Below, one piece after another: positions 1-11,469 of a DNA stretch of 64,000 bases. Below the pieces are notes generated by a model, which ran no database searches, had not been told where the DNA came from, and was given only the letters and a program-made list of their open reading frames with translations. The number at the start of each line of letters is the position of its first letter. Positions within the stretch are counted from its first letter, which is position 1. Source of the DNA: Nothopassalora personata (Eukaryota; Ascomycota; Dothideomycetes; Mycosphaerellales; Mycosphaerellaceae); contig CM066289.1 of assembly GCA_033816765.1 (NCBI GenBank), forward strand, positions 248,001-312,000. The letters are read 5' to 3'. Both the position numbers and the translations under genes were made by a program.

Positions 1-2175
1 TCTTCTACTCGTCTCCTCGCTTAATAGGAATACGGTAGTAGGCATCCTATAGATCGATTATAGTAAAGAGCCTAGCGCCCTATAGCCTATCTAAGGTCTT
101 ACTAATTAGGGGCAGTAGGTACCGGTTCTTTACTATAATCTTATTTAGGCCTCTATAATCTACATAGAGCCTAAGAGTACTATTCTTCTTTAGTACGAAT
201 AGGATAGGCGCACCCGCCTCGCTTACGGATCGCCTAATCCACCCCTTCTCTATTACTTACGTAAGGTACTCCTTTAAGGCCTCTAGCTTAGTTAAGGACT
301 AGTAGTATAGCGGCTTAAAAGGGGTTTCTTTCCTTTAACGAGATTAATCGCATACTTAACCCCGTCGGGCATCTTACGCTTTACCTACGTATTAGGTACG
401 TATATATCTCGGAAGTCTATAAATTCTTTAGGCTACGAGGGGCCCTCTCCTTCGGATACTACTATAGTAATAACCCAAACACTTATCGTATAAACCTACT
501 TTAAGCTCTCGAGATCCTTAAGGAACTCGCGTACGTTACGCTACTAAATCGTAGGCGTCTCTATACCGTAGTACTACTAGTTATCCTTATCGGCCTTTAC
601 TATCCGATTACGATACCGCTAGGGTCTACCTAAAATAACTAACGGCCTACCTATAGGCGCTATATAGTAGATAGCGTCGCTTACGCGCTCTACTCCTATA
701 TCGTTAGCTAGTCGTACGCGAACCGTATAGGCGCCGTAGTAATACCCCTAGTCCTACGCGTACGACTCTAGATTTAGAAGCTTTACACTACTAATAGGCT
801 ACATCTAGTATTGGAGTACATACTCGTACGATACTAAGCTTAAATCTATACCGTTATCTAGAAGAAACGTAGCCTCGCGAAAGCCCTTACGCGTCTCGAC
901 GGCGCCTCGTAAGTAACGCGCTAGACTCGTATCGACTTACCTTAAGGGGTCTATATAGAAACTCAGACTTAGGAGCGACCCTTACCTAGTCCTCTACCTT
1001 TTCCCTATTCGCCCTTCTTAGTTAAAGCCTCGATAGTTTCTAACCTACGAACCGCTTACGCGTTACGGTCTTTCTATAGGTGTCTATTCCGGCACTCCGT
1101 CTTATAGTAACCCTTCCTACCGTAGCCGTAGCACTCTACTTTCGACTTCTAGCTAGTTAAAGACGAGCTACCGGCGTCTCGCTACTAACTCGTACCCGAG
1201 GCGCCCGGTACTTAACTCTACTTCTATTACTTTAGGCGATCGGCCCGCTTATATACGCCCTTAGCTTTACGCTTACGACGTATATACTACCCGCGGTCGT
1301 GCCCTCCGCTACTACCTCGGCGCTCGGTGCTTTCGATGTGCGAGGCTAGGACTACTAGGTCTTCTCTAGTCGTAGGGATATTATAGTAGCTAACGATAGC
1401 GGACCGTAAGCGAGGCGTAAGCTTCGCTAGTAGGTGCCTTATACGTTACGCTTCCGAGTAGTTACCTAACTAGTCCTCTATAATATCTAGCTTAGTCGCG
1501 AACTGCCGCGCTATCTAGTTATCCTTCTATCTCGTAACCTCGTACTCTAACATAACGTTAAGTACGCGATTTATAGAATCGCCGTATACATCTCGGTAGA
1601 ACTCCTTAAAGTCCTAGTATATATACCCTACGAGGTTAACGGTGCTATAGTTAGTATATTATCGCTCGCTTACCTCTCCGCTAAGGTACATAACCCTATA
1701 TAGGACCTTTAATTCGTCTATCGCGTACATAGTGCCTAAGAGGGCGAAGATAAGTAAGAGCTCCCGAAGGAATACCCTTACCTTCCTTATCGAATCCCCT
1801 CTAAAAGGCGTCGGCTCTTTTAGACGCGGTCGCGTCGTATACGCTACGGCCGCGCCTCGTACTATAATATTATCGTTAGTAGTTATAGAGATAGAGGCAG
1901 GGGTTGTAGTAGGGAGGTAATCTTCTCTCCTCCCTCCTATACGCTCTAGAGGCGGTGCGCTTATAGCGCGTAAGATCTCTAGCCGCTCGATCTCCCGCTA
2001 TATCTCTTACTCTTTAATCTTAGCCCGTAAGGCCTCTCTTCTCGTAACTAAGGCTACACGACGCGCCTACTACTATGCTCTAGGGCTTAGGGGCGGCGTA
2101 GGCGACTCGCTGTCGTGTACGTTACGATCGGGCTCTATAGCGTATATAGATTATAACGAAGGGAAGCTTTAGAAC
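1..2175 (-). mobile_element. Family A Ty3/gypsy element, internal part, RIP-degraded, cut by left window edge
   Basis: Read on the minus strand, the left edge encodes a gypsy reverse transcriptase segment (about 190-60) with the motif [19 protein letters not shown] Gag zinc knuckle lies at about 1,140-1,090, where the expected C-x2-C-x4-H-x4-C appears as C-x2-Y-x4-Y-x4-C: TGY to TAY and CAY to TAY are RIP changes. A Glu/Arg-rich Gag N-terminus (motif LVTRREALRAKIKE) reaches about 2,075. Stops fall where Gln or Trp is expected. Gene order on the minus strand is LTR, gag, pol; the rest of pol lies outside the window. The RT motif differs from that of the chromovirus copies, so this is a separate family. 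The element cannot be functional. Confidence 0.85.
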
Positions 2176-2373
2176 TGTAAGGGCCGTAAGGCTATAAGGG
2201 GATGTCGTAATGTATAGCACGCCTACGATCTTCTAATCGTAGATAAACTAAAGCTTACTTTCTTCTATCGACGCTATACGCGTCTCCTAGTATACGTATG
2301 CGCGTTACGTGCGGCATACTAAGCCGGGTATAGCCGCATTACATGTAAGGGTTAGCTATAGGCTACCCTTATA
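2176..2373 (-). repeat. 5' LTR of family A element (198 bases)
   Basis: Read on the minus strand it starts TATAAGGG (RIP form of TGTAAGGG) and ends CCCTTACA, an 8-base terminal inverted repeat. The same sequence recurs in the same orientation at 18,932-19,130, which supports the boundaries. The Gag N-terminus lies just inside it. Confidence 0.7.
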
Positions 2374-2960
2374 ACCGGATAGGACTAGACGGCGTTAATA
2401 ACTATATTCTAACGTAGACTTAAGGACTCCGTTAAGGACGAGCTAATAAGACACGGAGGAACGATTACTAACCTTAGAGAGCTAATAAAGGCGTCGATCG
2501 ACATCGACGACTAGCTCTAGGAACGATACTAGGAAAAGAAATACGATTCTAAAATAGGAGGTGTAGTAGGATATACTCCGGATCGTAAACCCTTAGGGGG
2601 GTACGTTACGAAGGGAGGGTTCTTACGATAAAGCTAGCCCTATTATAGACTATAGCTAATAGAACTAGACGTTACCTAACGAGGACGAAAGATCGATAAG
2701 AGTAGGGGCTACGAAAAGCCCTTTAAAGGAAAAGAAAAACTTATATACTACGCCTATAGTAAAGAAGGCTATATAGCGCGGGATTACCGCGGTAAAAATA
2801 TAGTACGCCGCGAGCAATTTAATATAATATAACTAAAGGTAGACAAATCTAGGAGTAGTGTTAGACCCCGATAATTTAACTATACCTAGAGAGTAGAGGA
2901 GAAGGATAGTAACCGGGTTGCGACGCCTCTCCTAGACCCCCTATAAGGACGAGGACGATA
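2374..2960 (+). pseudogene. Gag fragment of copy B with RIP-mutated zinc knuckle
   Basis: The frame reads a Gag-like segment (motif LKDSVKDELIRHGG), then a basic stretch and a zinc knuckle, YYAYSKEGYIARDYRG, in which all three Cys and the His have become Tyr. After RNA capture by Gag this knuckle would normally bind the genomic RNA. TAG and TAA stops interrupt it at Gln/Trp positions. The Gag N-terminus is missing because the element is truncated at 2,374. Confidence 0.75.
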
Positions 2961-3949
2961 CTATATTTAATAACATACACTACTACCGAATAACTAACAA
3001 TTAAAGACTAATAGATTGTTTAGTATAATAGTACGAGGACTTAACTATAAAGTTAAGAAGGAATCTCGATACGGTTACGGAAGCCTTTACTAGCGATTCT
3101 ATTACTAGGACTCGTATTAAACCTACTACGACGCTAAGTTAGGCGTAGGGTACTAGCTACGATAGCTAGTAGGAACCCTAGGAGCTTAACACGGACGAAA
3201 CAAGCTCTAAGAAGTAGATATAGACAAATCTTACTTCGATAACGATAATAAAGAAAACTAAGATCTAGAATAGAACGGACGTTAGTTACTAGTACCGGAA
3301 TAATAAATAAACGAACTAGATACTATCGAAGAAGATTACGTACCGGAGGAGTTAAGCGAGGACTTATCCGAAGAAGAAGAGAGCGACACCGACGATGAAA
3401 ACGAAGTGCACACATTTACGGTAGACGCGCTAAGGAAACTCTATAAGTTAATTATCTACCTCTAACGAAGGCACGAAGAATTCCTACTAAAGTTCTTAGG
3501 GAAACGATACCTAAACCCTAACGAATTCGATAAGATACTCGATATAATAAGGGGCATAGTATAGGGCTACTTAATTATAAACAACACTAAGAACTTAGCT
3601 AAGGCAGTTATCGAACGACTACCTATAGGAAGCTAAATAATAGATACCGGGTACTTAGTACCGGTAGGAACTTTCGTCTTAAACGAACTACGAATAGTAG
3701 TATAGTACGTACGGGCTCTCTACTTAGAATCGTAAAAGATCTAGGAACGTAATAGACTATAAGTATAGACATAGGGTAACGGGCTATAGGTTCTAGCCGA
3801 AGCCTCTAGGCACGAAGCATAGCGAACTATATACTATTCGGGAAAAGGATTAGCTTCCTAGGAATAAGCGACTAAAGGGAGTTATATAATACTTAGGCTT
3901 ACGCATCGACATTAAACATAGTTTTCTAGATATAAGCAATCGTTAACGG

Positions 3950-6900
3950 ATATAGGACTAGTATTATAATCGACTTAGGAGTAGCGGGGAACTTTATCTC
4001 CGAGTCTTTCGTAAGAAGAAACGGGTTAGCTACCCTAAAGAAGAAATAGGGTTACGAGTTAATCGCGGTAGACGGATTATCGTTACCTAGCGTAGAATAG
4101 GAGACGATACTATTGCTACTAGCTATCTAATAGTACTACGTGAATATTACCTTAGATGTTACTAATATAGCTAGTTATAACATCGTACTAGGTATGCCTT
4201 AGTTAAGAAAGCACAATCTAGTAATCGACTAGAGAGGAGGAGTACTTATATTTAGGGAATGCAATTGCATTATCGACATTTAGCCTACGTAGTAGTAGCG
4301 TTTACTAGTAGATAAGGTAAGGAAATAGCTAAACGAGATATAGCTTACGCCGACTAGAAGGATAGAAGAACTACCTTCGACCGAGATAGACACTAGCGTA
4401 GGGCCGCCGGGTTACGAAGTTACTCGAAGTAATAGAAGTAACGCACTATCGAAGAATACTAACATCTTAGAGTTAAGTATTCCTAAGGAGTATCGTAAGT
4501 AGTCGTGACTCTTTAAAGAGGAGAGAGGTAAAACCGCCTTACCTAAGCACCGCCTATAGGATTATAAGATTAACATTTAGCTAGGGAAAGAGCCTCTATA
4601 GGGACCCCTATATTAAATGTCTAAGAAAGAGCTATAGACCCTACGAGAATAGCTAAAGGAGAAGCTAGCTAAAGGATAGATAAGAAGATCTACCTAAAGT
4701 ATAGGAACTCTATATATGTTCGTTCTAAAAGTAAACGGGAAGTTACGACTCGTATAAGACTATAGGAAGTTAAACGAGATTACGATTAAGAACCGATACC
4801 CACTACCTAACATTAAAGAAGTATAAGATAGATTAACCGGATCGGACTAGTATACGAAGATTAACCTACGAGATGCCTTCTATGCTATACGAACAGTAGA
4901 AGGAGAAGAATAGAAAACCGCTTTTAGGACAAGATACGGACTCTACAAATTCTTAGTTATACTAATAGGATTAACTAATATACCGGCATCCTATTAGGAC
5001 CTTATTAACGAAACACTTAGAGACCTACTCGATATATACGTTATCGCTTATATAGACGATATATTAGTCTACACGAAAGGACCCCTTTAGAATTATATAA
5101 AATAAGTCTAGGACGTATTCGAACGACTTACGCGTTTAGGATTTAAGACAGTACCCGAGAAATGCAAATTCTATAAGAAAGAAGTTAAATTCTTAGGCTT
5201 TACTATTAGTACTATAGGGATAACGATCGATCCTACGAAGATATAGTTAATTAGAAAATAGCTAGAACTAAAAATAGTTAAGGACGTATAATTATTCCTC
5301 AGACTAACGAACTATAACCGGAAATTTATTAAGGACTACGTAAAGATAGTAGCACTAATAACGATACTTACGAGAAAAGACGTTACCTAGAAATAGGGAA
5401 AGGAACAGATTAAAGCGTTTAAGAAACTTAAGGAATAATGCGCTTTAGCCCCTACGCTTCGACTATTAGATAGTAGTAAGGAAGTCTATATCCAGACCGA
5501 TACGTCTAATATAGCAATAGGCGCGTGTCTAACATAGACACACGATAGGTAGAGATACCTAGTAGCCTATTACTCCCGGAAAATAACTATAGCGGAATAG
5601 AACTACGACATCTATAATAAAGAGCTTCTAGCTATTATTACTACTATATAACATTAGAGAGTATATATCGAGGGCCTACCGAAGTTAACGATTCTTTCTA
5701 ACTATAAGAATCTTACGTACTTTACGACGATAAAAGAACTTACCCGAAGGCAAGCCCGCTAGTCGGAGCTACTAGGATAGTATAAGTTCGAAATTAAATA
5801 TACTCTAGGACGAGAGAATAGCCGCGCCGACGCGCTAAGCCGAAGAAGCGACTATATAGAAGGAAAAGAACTAGTATAATATAAAGTACTAAAAACGAAC
5901 CCCGACGGAAGTCTTAGTACTAATACAAGAGAATTTAATAACATCGTCCGGATATTAGGCGATAAGGACGAACAATTCCCTATATCGTAAGGAAAATACT
6001 AAGTACTAAAGGATCGAGAAGAAGAATATATACGATAATATTACGACGGACTAACTTATAGGCACCCTAGAATTTTAAAGACAATAGACCTAATATAGCG
6101 TAGCTTCTTATTTCTATAAATAAGACTTAAGGTATTACGCTATATTAAATAATACGTACACTACTAACGAAACAAGGCTACGAGATATGCAAAATACGGT
6201 TACCTACAGTTTAGGACACTACCGACGAAACTATAGGACGAAGTTATAATAGACTTTATTACGAAACTCCTACCGTTAAGGGATTAAGTTACGAAATAAC
6301 TATACGACATAATACTAGTTATAGTTAATAGACTTATAAAATACGCACACTTTATTCCTATATTAGAGATATATAATATAGAGTAGCTCGGATACCTCGT
6401 ACTAGATAGACTTATCCGATACTACGGATTCCCTTAAGCGTTTATAACGGATAGAGATAAGCTATTTATATCGAACTATTAGAAGACGCTTATAGGAACC
6501 ATCGGAATTAAACATAAGCTATTAACGGCATATTATCCGGAGATAGACGGACAAACCGAAAGGATAGACTAAACGCTAGAACAATATCTACGACACTATA
6601 TTAACTACGTATAAGACAACTAGGTTTTATTACTACTAACAGCGTAGATTGTACTAAACAACTATAAATTGGAGACAACTTTAACGATACTATTTTATAC
6701 GAACTTTAGTAAAGATCCTAACCTATTCGGAACACCTAGATCCTACCTATAAGCCGAAAGGGCGATCGTAACGATAGATACTCTTAAGGAAGTGTATAAA
6801 GAAACACGTAAGGCGATCGAAGATATATTATATAAACTGTCTTAATAACGGTAAGATACGAGAAAAATAGCACCTCTACTAAAAGAGGGGAATAAGGTCT

Positions 6901-7235
6901 ATCTCCTTATAAAAAACTTAAGAATAAGAAGATAGACTAAGAAACTAGATTATATTAAGGTCGGACTATTTTCTATCGATAAAGTTATAGGACTAATTAA
7001 CTACCGCCTACGACTACTACTAGACGCTAAAATCTACCTAGTCTTCTATATCTCTAAGTTAGAACCCGCGCCCGCTAAAACACCTTACTAGGAAAGCTTC
7101 TATTTTAAGCTAGAAGTAGAAAACAAATTCGAAGTTAAAAAAATCCTAGATAAAAAAGGTTAGCGATACCTTATTAAGTAGAAAGAATACGACGAATTAG
7201 AAAATACCTAGGAACTAAAACAACACCTACGAAAC
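3950..7235 (+). pseudogene. Pol of copy B: protease, RT, RNase H, integrase, chromodomain
   Basis: Domain order in one frame: aspartic protease (about 3,950-4,260; DLGVAGNFIS, derived from a DSG motif, and NIVLGMP); reverse transcriptase (about 4,720-5,270; AYIDDILVYTKG holds the catalytic YxDD); RNase H (about 5,440-5,850; QTDTSNIAIGACL, ending in ADALSRR); integrase (about 6,060-6,900; VIIDFITKLLP, ITDRDKLF, HKLLTAYYPEIDGQTER); and a C-terminal chromodomain (about 7,112-7,230; KKILDKKG, YLIK, KEYDELENT), which makes it a chromovirus. In-frame stops are TAG or TAA, nearly all where Gln or Trp is expected. Bases 4,931-5,985 match copy C 15,661-16,715 almost exactly. Confidence 0.9.
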
Positions 7236-7311
7236 TATTAGTAAAAGATTAGACAATACTAAAAAGAGGTCCGCCGATAGACTAACGATAATCAATCTTA
7301 CGGCCGACGAG

Positions 7312-7385
7312 CGACTAGGGTAGGAATTAAACCTACGACCTTAAGAATGTAGATAGCTTACGCTCTACTACTAAGCTACCTAGCC
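7312..7385 (-). tRNA. tRNA-like sequence in copy B, probably a pseudo-tRNA
   Basis: On the minus strand 74 bases fold as a tRNA. The 7-bp acceptor stem (GGCTAGG with CCTAGTC) has one G-U pair. The D arm is GCTTAGTAGTAGAGC, and the T arm has a GTAGG/CCTAC stem. The B box is damaged (GGTTTAATTCC). The anticodon arm is irregular: only TAAG/CTTA pairs, around an 11-base loop, so no isotype can be assigned. It lies between the pol end and the antisense accessory ORF, on the same strand as that ORF. The same arrangement occurs in copy F at 61,449-61,522. Confidence 0.5.
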
Positions 7386-7554
7386 GATTAATAGGAATAG
7401 GGACATAACGTACAAAATAAATACCCTAATAAGTTTTTACCCCTAGGGACTCGCCCTAGGGCTCCGCTCTAGAAAGCGCCGCCTAGTCGTTTACGGGCAT
7501 CTCTAGGATATCCGAAAAGAAATAAGCGAAGGCGATACCTCTACCCCCGACGCC

Positions 7555-7964
7555 TACTTAAGAGACGCTAGCTCCTCGCGCGCCTCTTCCTCCTCGAGCT
7601 CCTCTAACTCCTTAGCGACGGCGTCGTTAGTATAACGCTTAGCTAAGCGTAGCTGTTTCCGAAGACGGATCTTACGTATCTTTAGCCGTACCTCCTCCTC
7701 TTTAATCCTCTTAAGCTCTAGCTTAAGTTTATCGCGCGAATTACGAAGACGTTCCTACTCCGGACGAGAAAGATACACGTCGTAATCCTTATAACCTTTT
7801 CGAATATAGGCCGAACACTTCCTAGACCGAGAACCTACGATACACTTTACTACCGCGCCCGAGGATCGAGACTTCTAACAATTTGTATATAGAGCTATTT
7901 TAATACTAGAGGTTTTAGTATCTAGAGTAAGTCGTTAACGGCGTTTATAGGAGGAAGAAGACAT
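7555..7964 (-). pseudogene. Antisense accessory ORF of copy B (Zn2Cys6-like, coiled coil)
   Basis: It starts with ATG and a Ser-rich start (MSSSS), opposite to pol. Reading Tyr as RIP-mutated Cys where needed, the cysteines fit C-x2-C-x11-C-x8-C-x2-C-x7-C, with the visible core RKCSAYIRKGYKDY. This resembles the fungal Zn(II)2Cys6 cluster, though the first loop is longer than usual. A highly charged helical tail follows (LKLELKRIKEEEVRL), likely a coiled coil. It is broken by TAG/TAA at Gln/Trp positions. The promoter-like dyad lies just upstream (8,003-8,019). The function in the element is unknown; a DNA-binding regulator is an inference. Confidence 0.6.
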
Positions 7965-8002
7965 AGTTAATTATTACTATAAGAAATAATAACGGCTTAT
8001 AG

Positions 8003-8019
8003 AGCTTCGGGACGAAACT
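8003..8019 (-). promoter_or_regulatory. 17-base dyad and promoter region of copy B antisense ORF
   Basis: The minus strand reads AGTTTCGTCCCGAAGCT: 7-bp arms (one G-T pair) around TCC. CTATAAG follows, and the ATG is about 40 bases on. On the pol strand the dyad lies just before the polypurine tract (AAAAAGGGGATAG) and the 3' LTR. Confidence 0.55.
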
Positions 8020-8037
8020 AGGCTAAAAAGGGGATAG

Positions 8038-8441
8038 TATTACGGAATAATTCCTATAGACCCTAGAATTACGATAACGAGACGAGCACGTAACTTATCC
8101 TACCTAAGCGCTTAGACTTAGGGCAATTAGACTACTTATACTTAGACTAATTAGACTACTTATGCTTAGACTAATTAGACTAATTACCGAGATCTACGAA
8201 TCTCCTTTATATTTAGGAACGCTAAGAATCCCTTATAGTTTCGATGCGTTTAACTTACTATTTAATATTACTATTTAGAATATACTATAACCTAACCTCT
8301 ACCTTACTACTACTTAGTCTCTACAAGACAAGATAGCTACTACTTTATTACTCTCCCTCGACTTCTTATCGGCCTAAGAATAAACCCGATTAAGCTTATC
8401 TTCTTAACTTATAATATTATTAGGTTATAATAAACCTAATA
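8038..8441 (+). repeat. 3' LTR of copy B
   Basis: It begins TATTACGG (RIP form of TGTTACGG) right after the polypurine tract and ends CCTAATA (RIP form of TAACA). The 5' half holds a short tandem repeat of about 24 bases (around 8,108-8,180, TTAGACTACTTAT/CTTAGACTAA). The 3' 240 bases, from TCTCCTTTATATTTAGG on, recur at 9,283-9,523 and 12,333-12,576. Confidence 0.75.
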
Positions 8442-8449
8442 GACACTAC

Positions 8450-9014
8450 CCGAATTATCCGGGACGGGTAGCGAGAGATTATAGCTAGTAATTTTAGCCT
8501 AAGAATCTAGAGGTATCTCGAGGACATTATAAAAGAAAGGAAGGTCTAGAACTTTAATATATATATCGGTAGGAGGGTTATCTACCTCTAGCGTATTAAG
8601 AGCTTTACTAGTTATATCCTTAGTACGGCGCTTAGTAAGGCGTAACTACTTCCTTAAGCGAATCTTCTTTATCTACTTATCTAAGAGCCGTTATATAATT
8701 TCTACCTCGTCCTCTTCTAAAGACTCGATATTATAACATAGCTTATCGCGAGTATCCCTTAGCCGTTCCTACTAAGTAAAGATAAGCTTATATTATAGAA
8801 CTTATAATTTTTTCTTATATACTTAGAACACTTTTTTCGAACGCGGACCTAGGATATAACGAGGTATCGGTTCCCTAGGCTTAACGCGAGCATTATAGTA
8901 GTTTAAGTAGGGCGCTATCTTATATCCTTTAGTAGTAATATCGGTAGCTAAAGATTTACGGCTAAGGGTCGAGGATTAGAAGGTACGGCATTTATAAGAA
9001 GAAGAAGGAAACAT
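8450..9014 (-). pseudogene. Copy B2: antisense accessory ORF of a second, 5'-truncated chromovirus end
   Basis: It starts ATG and reads MFPSSS. A Zn2Cys6-like set of Cys/Tyr positions follows (PYLNYYN and, after a one-base slip in an A6 run near 8,835, KCSKYIRKNYKFY), then a charged tail containing KKIRLRKQLRLTKRR. Only the 3' end of this element is present: ORF, dyad (9,054-9,070, imperfect, AGCTTTACCTCGAAGCT), polypurine tract and LTR. It sits directly after the LTR of copy B, so two 3' ends are in tandem. Confidence 0.5.
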
Positions 9015-9088
9015 CGTTACTAAAGTAAAAGAACGAGAATATATCTACTATTAAGCTTCGAGGTAAAGCTAGGCTAGAAGGGAGATAG

Positions 9089-9523
9089 TACTACGGTTTA
9101 GTTCCGTAGGAAGCTAGAATTACTAACCTATATATAACGTACTCTATTTCAGTATTTAAATACTAAATAGAGAATATAAAGACATAACTAAGGCAATAAC
9201 TAAGTACGATATCTCGCCCTTATAGAGCTTAAATAGAGTAGATAGAGTTATAATAGAGTATTACTCTATTTAAAGAATAATCTCCTTTATATTTAGGAAC
9301 GCTAAGAATTCCTTATAGTTTCGATACGTTTAACTTACTATTTAATATTACTATTTAGAATATACTAAAAACTAATTTCTACTATACTATTTCTTAAGTC
9401 TTTATAAGACTAAGATAACTACTACTTTATTACTCTCCCTTAACTTCTTATCGGCCCGAGAATAAACCTAATTAAGCTTATCTTCTTAACTTATAATATC
9501 GTTAGGTTATACTAAACCTAATA
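9089..9523 (+). repeat. 3' LTR of copy B2
   Basis: It follows the polypurine tract (GAAGGGAGATAG) and ends CCTAATA like the LTR of copy B. The 3' half is about 90 percent alike by eye. The 5' part differs and holds a palindrome around 9,150-9,185 (ACTCTATTTCAG/ACTAAATAGAG). Confidence 0.7.
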
Positions 9524-10517
9524 CCTATACTAGCCCTCCTCATTTAATTACCTACGTACTATAATCTCGTTCTATACTCTTTATAAACATCTTTAAACCT
9601 ACCGTTCTAGTTATATAAGTCTAAAGAAGATAGGGATATATATTATTACTAATAGCTTCTTTAGTAGGGACGGGAGAATTTCTTCCCGAGGGACGAGGCT
9701 AGCTATATTAAATACTTTCCCCTAGCTTTCTTAGTAGTAAGGAATGTTCTCTCTTCTTTAACGGAGGGATTCTTATAGTCCCTAATTTTAAAGAGAAAGA
9801 GACGCTTATTTCTTTCGATATAGATAGAGTACTACTATCGAGAGCTTAACCGCGTATAAAGAGAATATAACTAACTTTAAAGTACTATAGTAGTTAATTG
9901 TCTCCTTCTTACCTACCTTTATTAGTGTATCCTCCTTACCTAATTAACCTTAATACGATCGCCCGTCTTCTTTACCTTTGTACCGTCGCTTTTCTTAGCG
10001 ACCTATACTATCTAGCTACTATAAACACGATGTCTATAGTAGCGTCTTTTAAAAGAACCTTTATATAGGCCGTAATACCTTCCGATCTTAGTTATACTTC
10101 CGCCTTCTACTTACGCTTATAGTATTACTAGAATTAAAGTTAGCGTCGAGGCCTTGTATAGAGTCCTACTCTCTATGTTTATTATCGACCTATTCCTCCT
10201 TTTTGTCCTCTTCCGTCCGCCTCGCTCGTCCTTACTCTAAGTACCTCGTTACCGTCTAGCTTTATTATCGTTACCTATCTTAGTAGGTTTCTTAGAATAA
10301 CTACTCTCGCTAGTATATTTACTAATAATAATACGTATAGTCCTTATTCTTAGTAGTAAGACTAGCTAGGTTAATCTTATTACTAAGGTAAGGAACGATA
10401 TTAGCTAAGGATATACTAGTATTACGGGGTAATCTTATAGACTTCTTAAATTACGTTCGCTACTAGTACTTAGATAGAGTTTATAGATCTTTAAGACAAT
10501 TATAAAGAGAAGGCAAG
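9524..10517. other. Unidentified RIP-mutated repeat block
   Basis: The CA/TG-poor composition matches the transposons, but I found no gypsy motif, antisense ORF or LTR on either strand. It could be the remnant of another element type or an unrecognised gypsy leader. Confidence 0.4.
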
Positions 10518-10853
10518 TGTTATAAACCTTATTCGATAACTACCTCTATTTAAGACTAGTTACATTACTCGGATCGGGCTTCTTTAGAGCGTAGTTAGAT
10601 AATAGGGTAAGGCAGGTAATTCACTAAGGAAATAGTCGTATTCTAATTAGTAAGGTTATAATATAAGTTAAACTCCTCGAAGCTATAAGGGTTTCTTAGC
10701 GTTCCTAAATATAAAGGAGACTCTTAGTCTACAATTCTTAGATTACTAAGTTACTAGTAAGCGAGTAATCTCGTACGGCGCACGTAATCCGGTTTGTCTA
10801 ATCGACTATGTCTACCGTCGCGGCTTTTATCCGATCCGTAATACTATCCCCCT
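10518..10853 (-). repeat. 3' LTR of copy D (336 bases)
   Basis: On the minus strand it starts TATTACGG and ends TTTATAACA, giving TGTTA/TAACA termini. It contains one copy (10,742-10,774) of a 33-base unit that occurs twice in the LTR of copy C and three times in that of copy E. It shares the CTCCTTTATATTTAGGAACG block with the LTRs of B, B2 and C. Confidence 0.75.
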
Positions 10854-10861
10854 TCTAGTCT

Positions 10862-10886
10862 AGCTTCGTCCCGAAGCTTATATAAG
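10862..10886 (+). promoter_or_regulatory. Dyad plus TATA-like box upstream of copy D antisense ORF
   Basis: A perfect 7-bp dyad, AGCTTCGTCCCGAAGCT, runs directly into TTATATAAG, about 36 bases before the ATG at 10,922. The region before it, CTATCCCCCTT, is the complement of the polypurine tract. Confidence 0.55.
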
Positions 10887-10921
10887 ATAATATAGTAGTC
10901 CCTTATTATAGACTAGTAACG

Positions 10922-11450
10922 ATGTCTTCTTCTTCCTCTAAAAATCGCCTTCGGTAAGTAAAGGAAATTAACGAACACGGCCGTCTAGTAGATCTCGCTT
11001 ACGATTATTGTTTCTTTAACGGGCTTTCCTACGTCGCTATAGAGGGGAATTTTTATCTACGGTATTCGGAGTACGTTCGTCGTAGGCGTAAGTATATAAA
11101 TCTATCCTAGGAGTCTCTTAATAAGACTCGCGAGGAGTATCGGAAGAAGGTCGAGAAAGACGAGGAGGATCTTACGGAAGTCCTAGCGCGGCTAATACGG
11201 GATAAGGCTATACGCGGCTAATACGGGATAAGGCTATACTTCGCTAAGCGGAGGAGCGTGCGCGTAAGAAGGCGCTTTACTTAGAGGCCGAAATAGAGGC
11301 TTCTAGTAAGATAGAGGATGTCGATTATCCTACCGCGAATATAACCGTTAGCCTATCTCCTATAGTATAGTCCTCTATCGATTTTATTAATAACGCGATC
11401 AATTTTTCTATTCCCTCTAGTTCTACCGGGTAGCTATATAAGTCCTATTT
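10922..11450 (+). pseudogene. Antisense accessory ORF of copy D (Zn2Cys6-like), frameshifted
   Basis: The start MSSSSSKN is followed by a region in which all six positions of C-x2-C-x6-C-x10-C-x2-C-x6-C are Cys or RIP-type Tyr (pieces YDYCFFNGLSY and YSEYVRRRRKY). This is the spacing of a fungal Zn(II)2Cys6 cluster. A charged helical stretch follows (KTREEYRKKVEKDEEDL). A 26-base tandem duplication (about 11,189-11,240) shifts the frame, and RIP stops add to the damage. Copy E at 56,024 is the same gene without the duplication. Confidence 0.65.
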
Positions 11451-11469
11451 CTTAAGAATTGTTAGAATT

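Larger units (their letters stand above)
2374..8441 (+). mobile_element. Chromovirus copy B (Ty3/gypsy), 5'-truncated, RIP-degraded
   Basis: This plus-strand element lacks its 5' LTR and Gag start: it begins abruptly where the family A LTR ends. It then carries the Gag tail, protease, RT, RNase H, integrase, chromodomain, an antisense accessory region and a 3' LTR. CA and TG are almost absent: 5,041-5,100 has one CA, no TG and about twelve TA. It is collinear with copy C (12,236-18,756). No part can be translated without stops. Confidence 0.9.

Noticed and set aside
1732..1920. 62-codon plus-strand ORF
   Set aside because: Shadow of the family A Gag frame on the minus strand.
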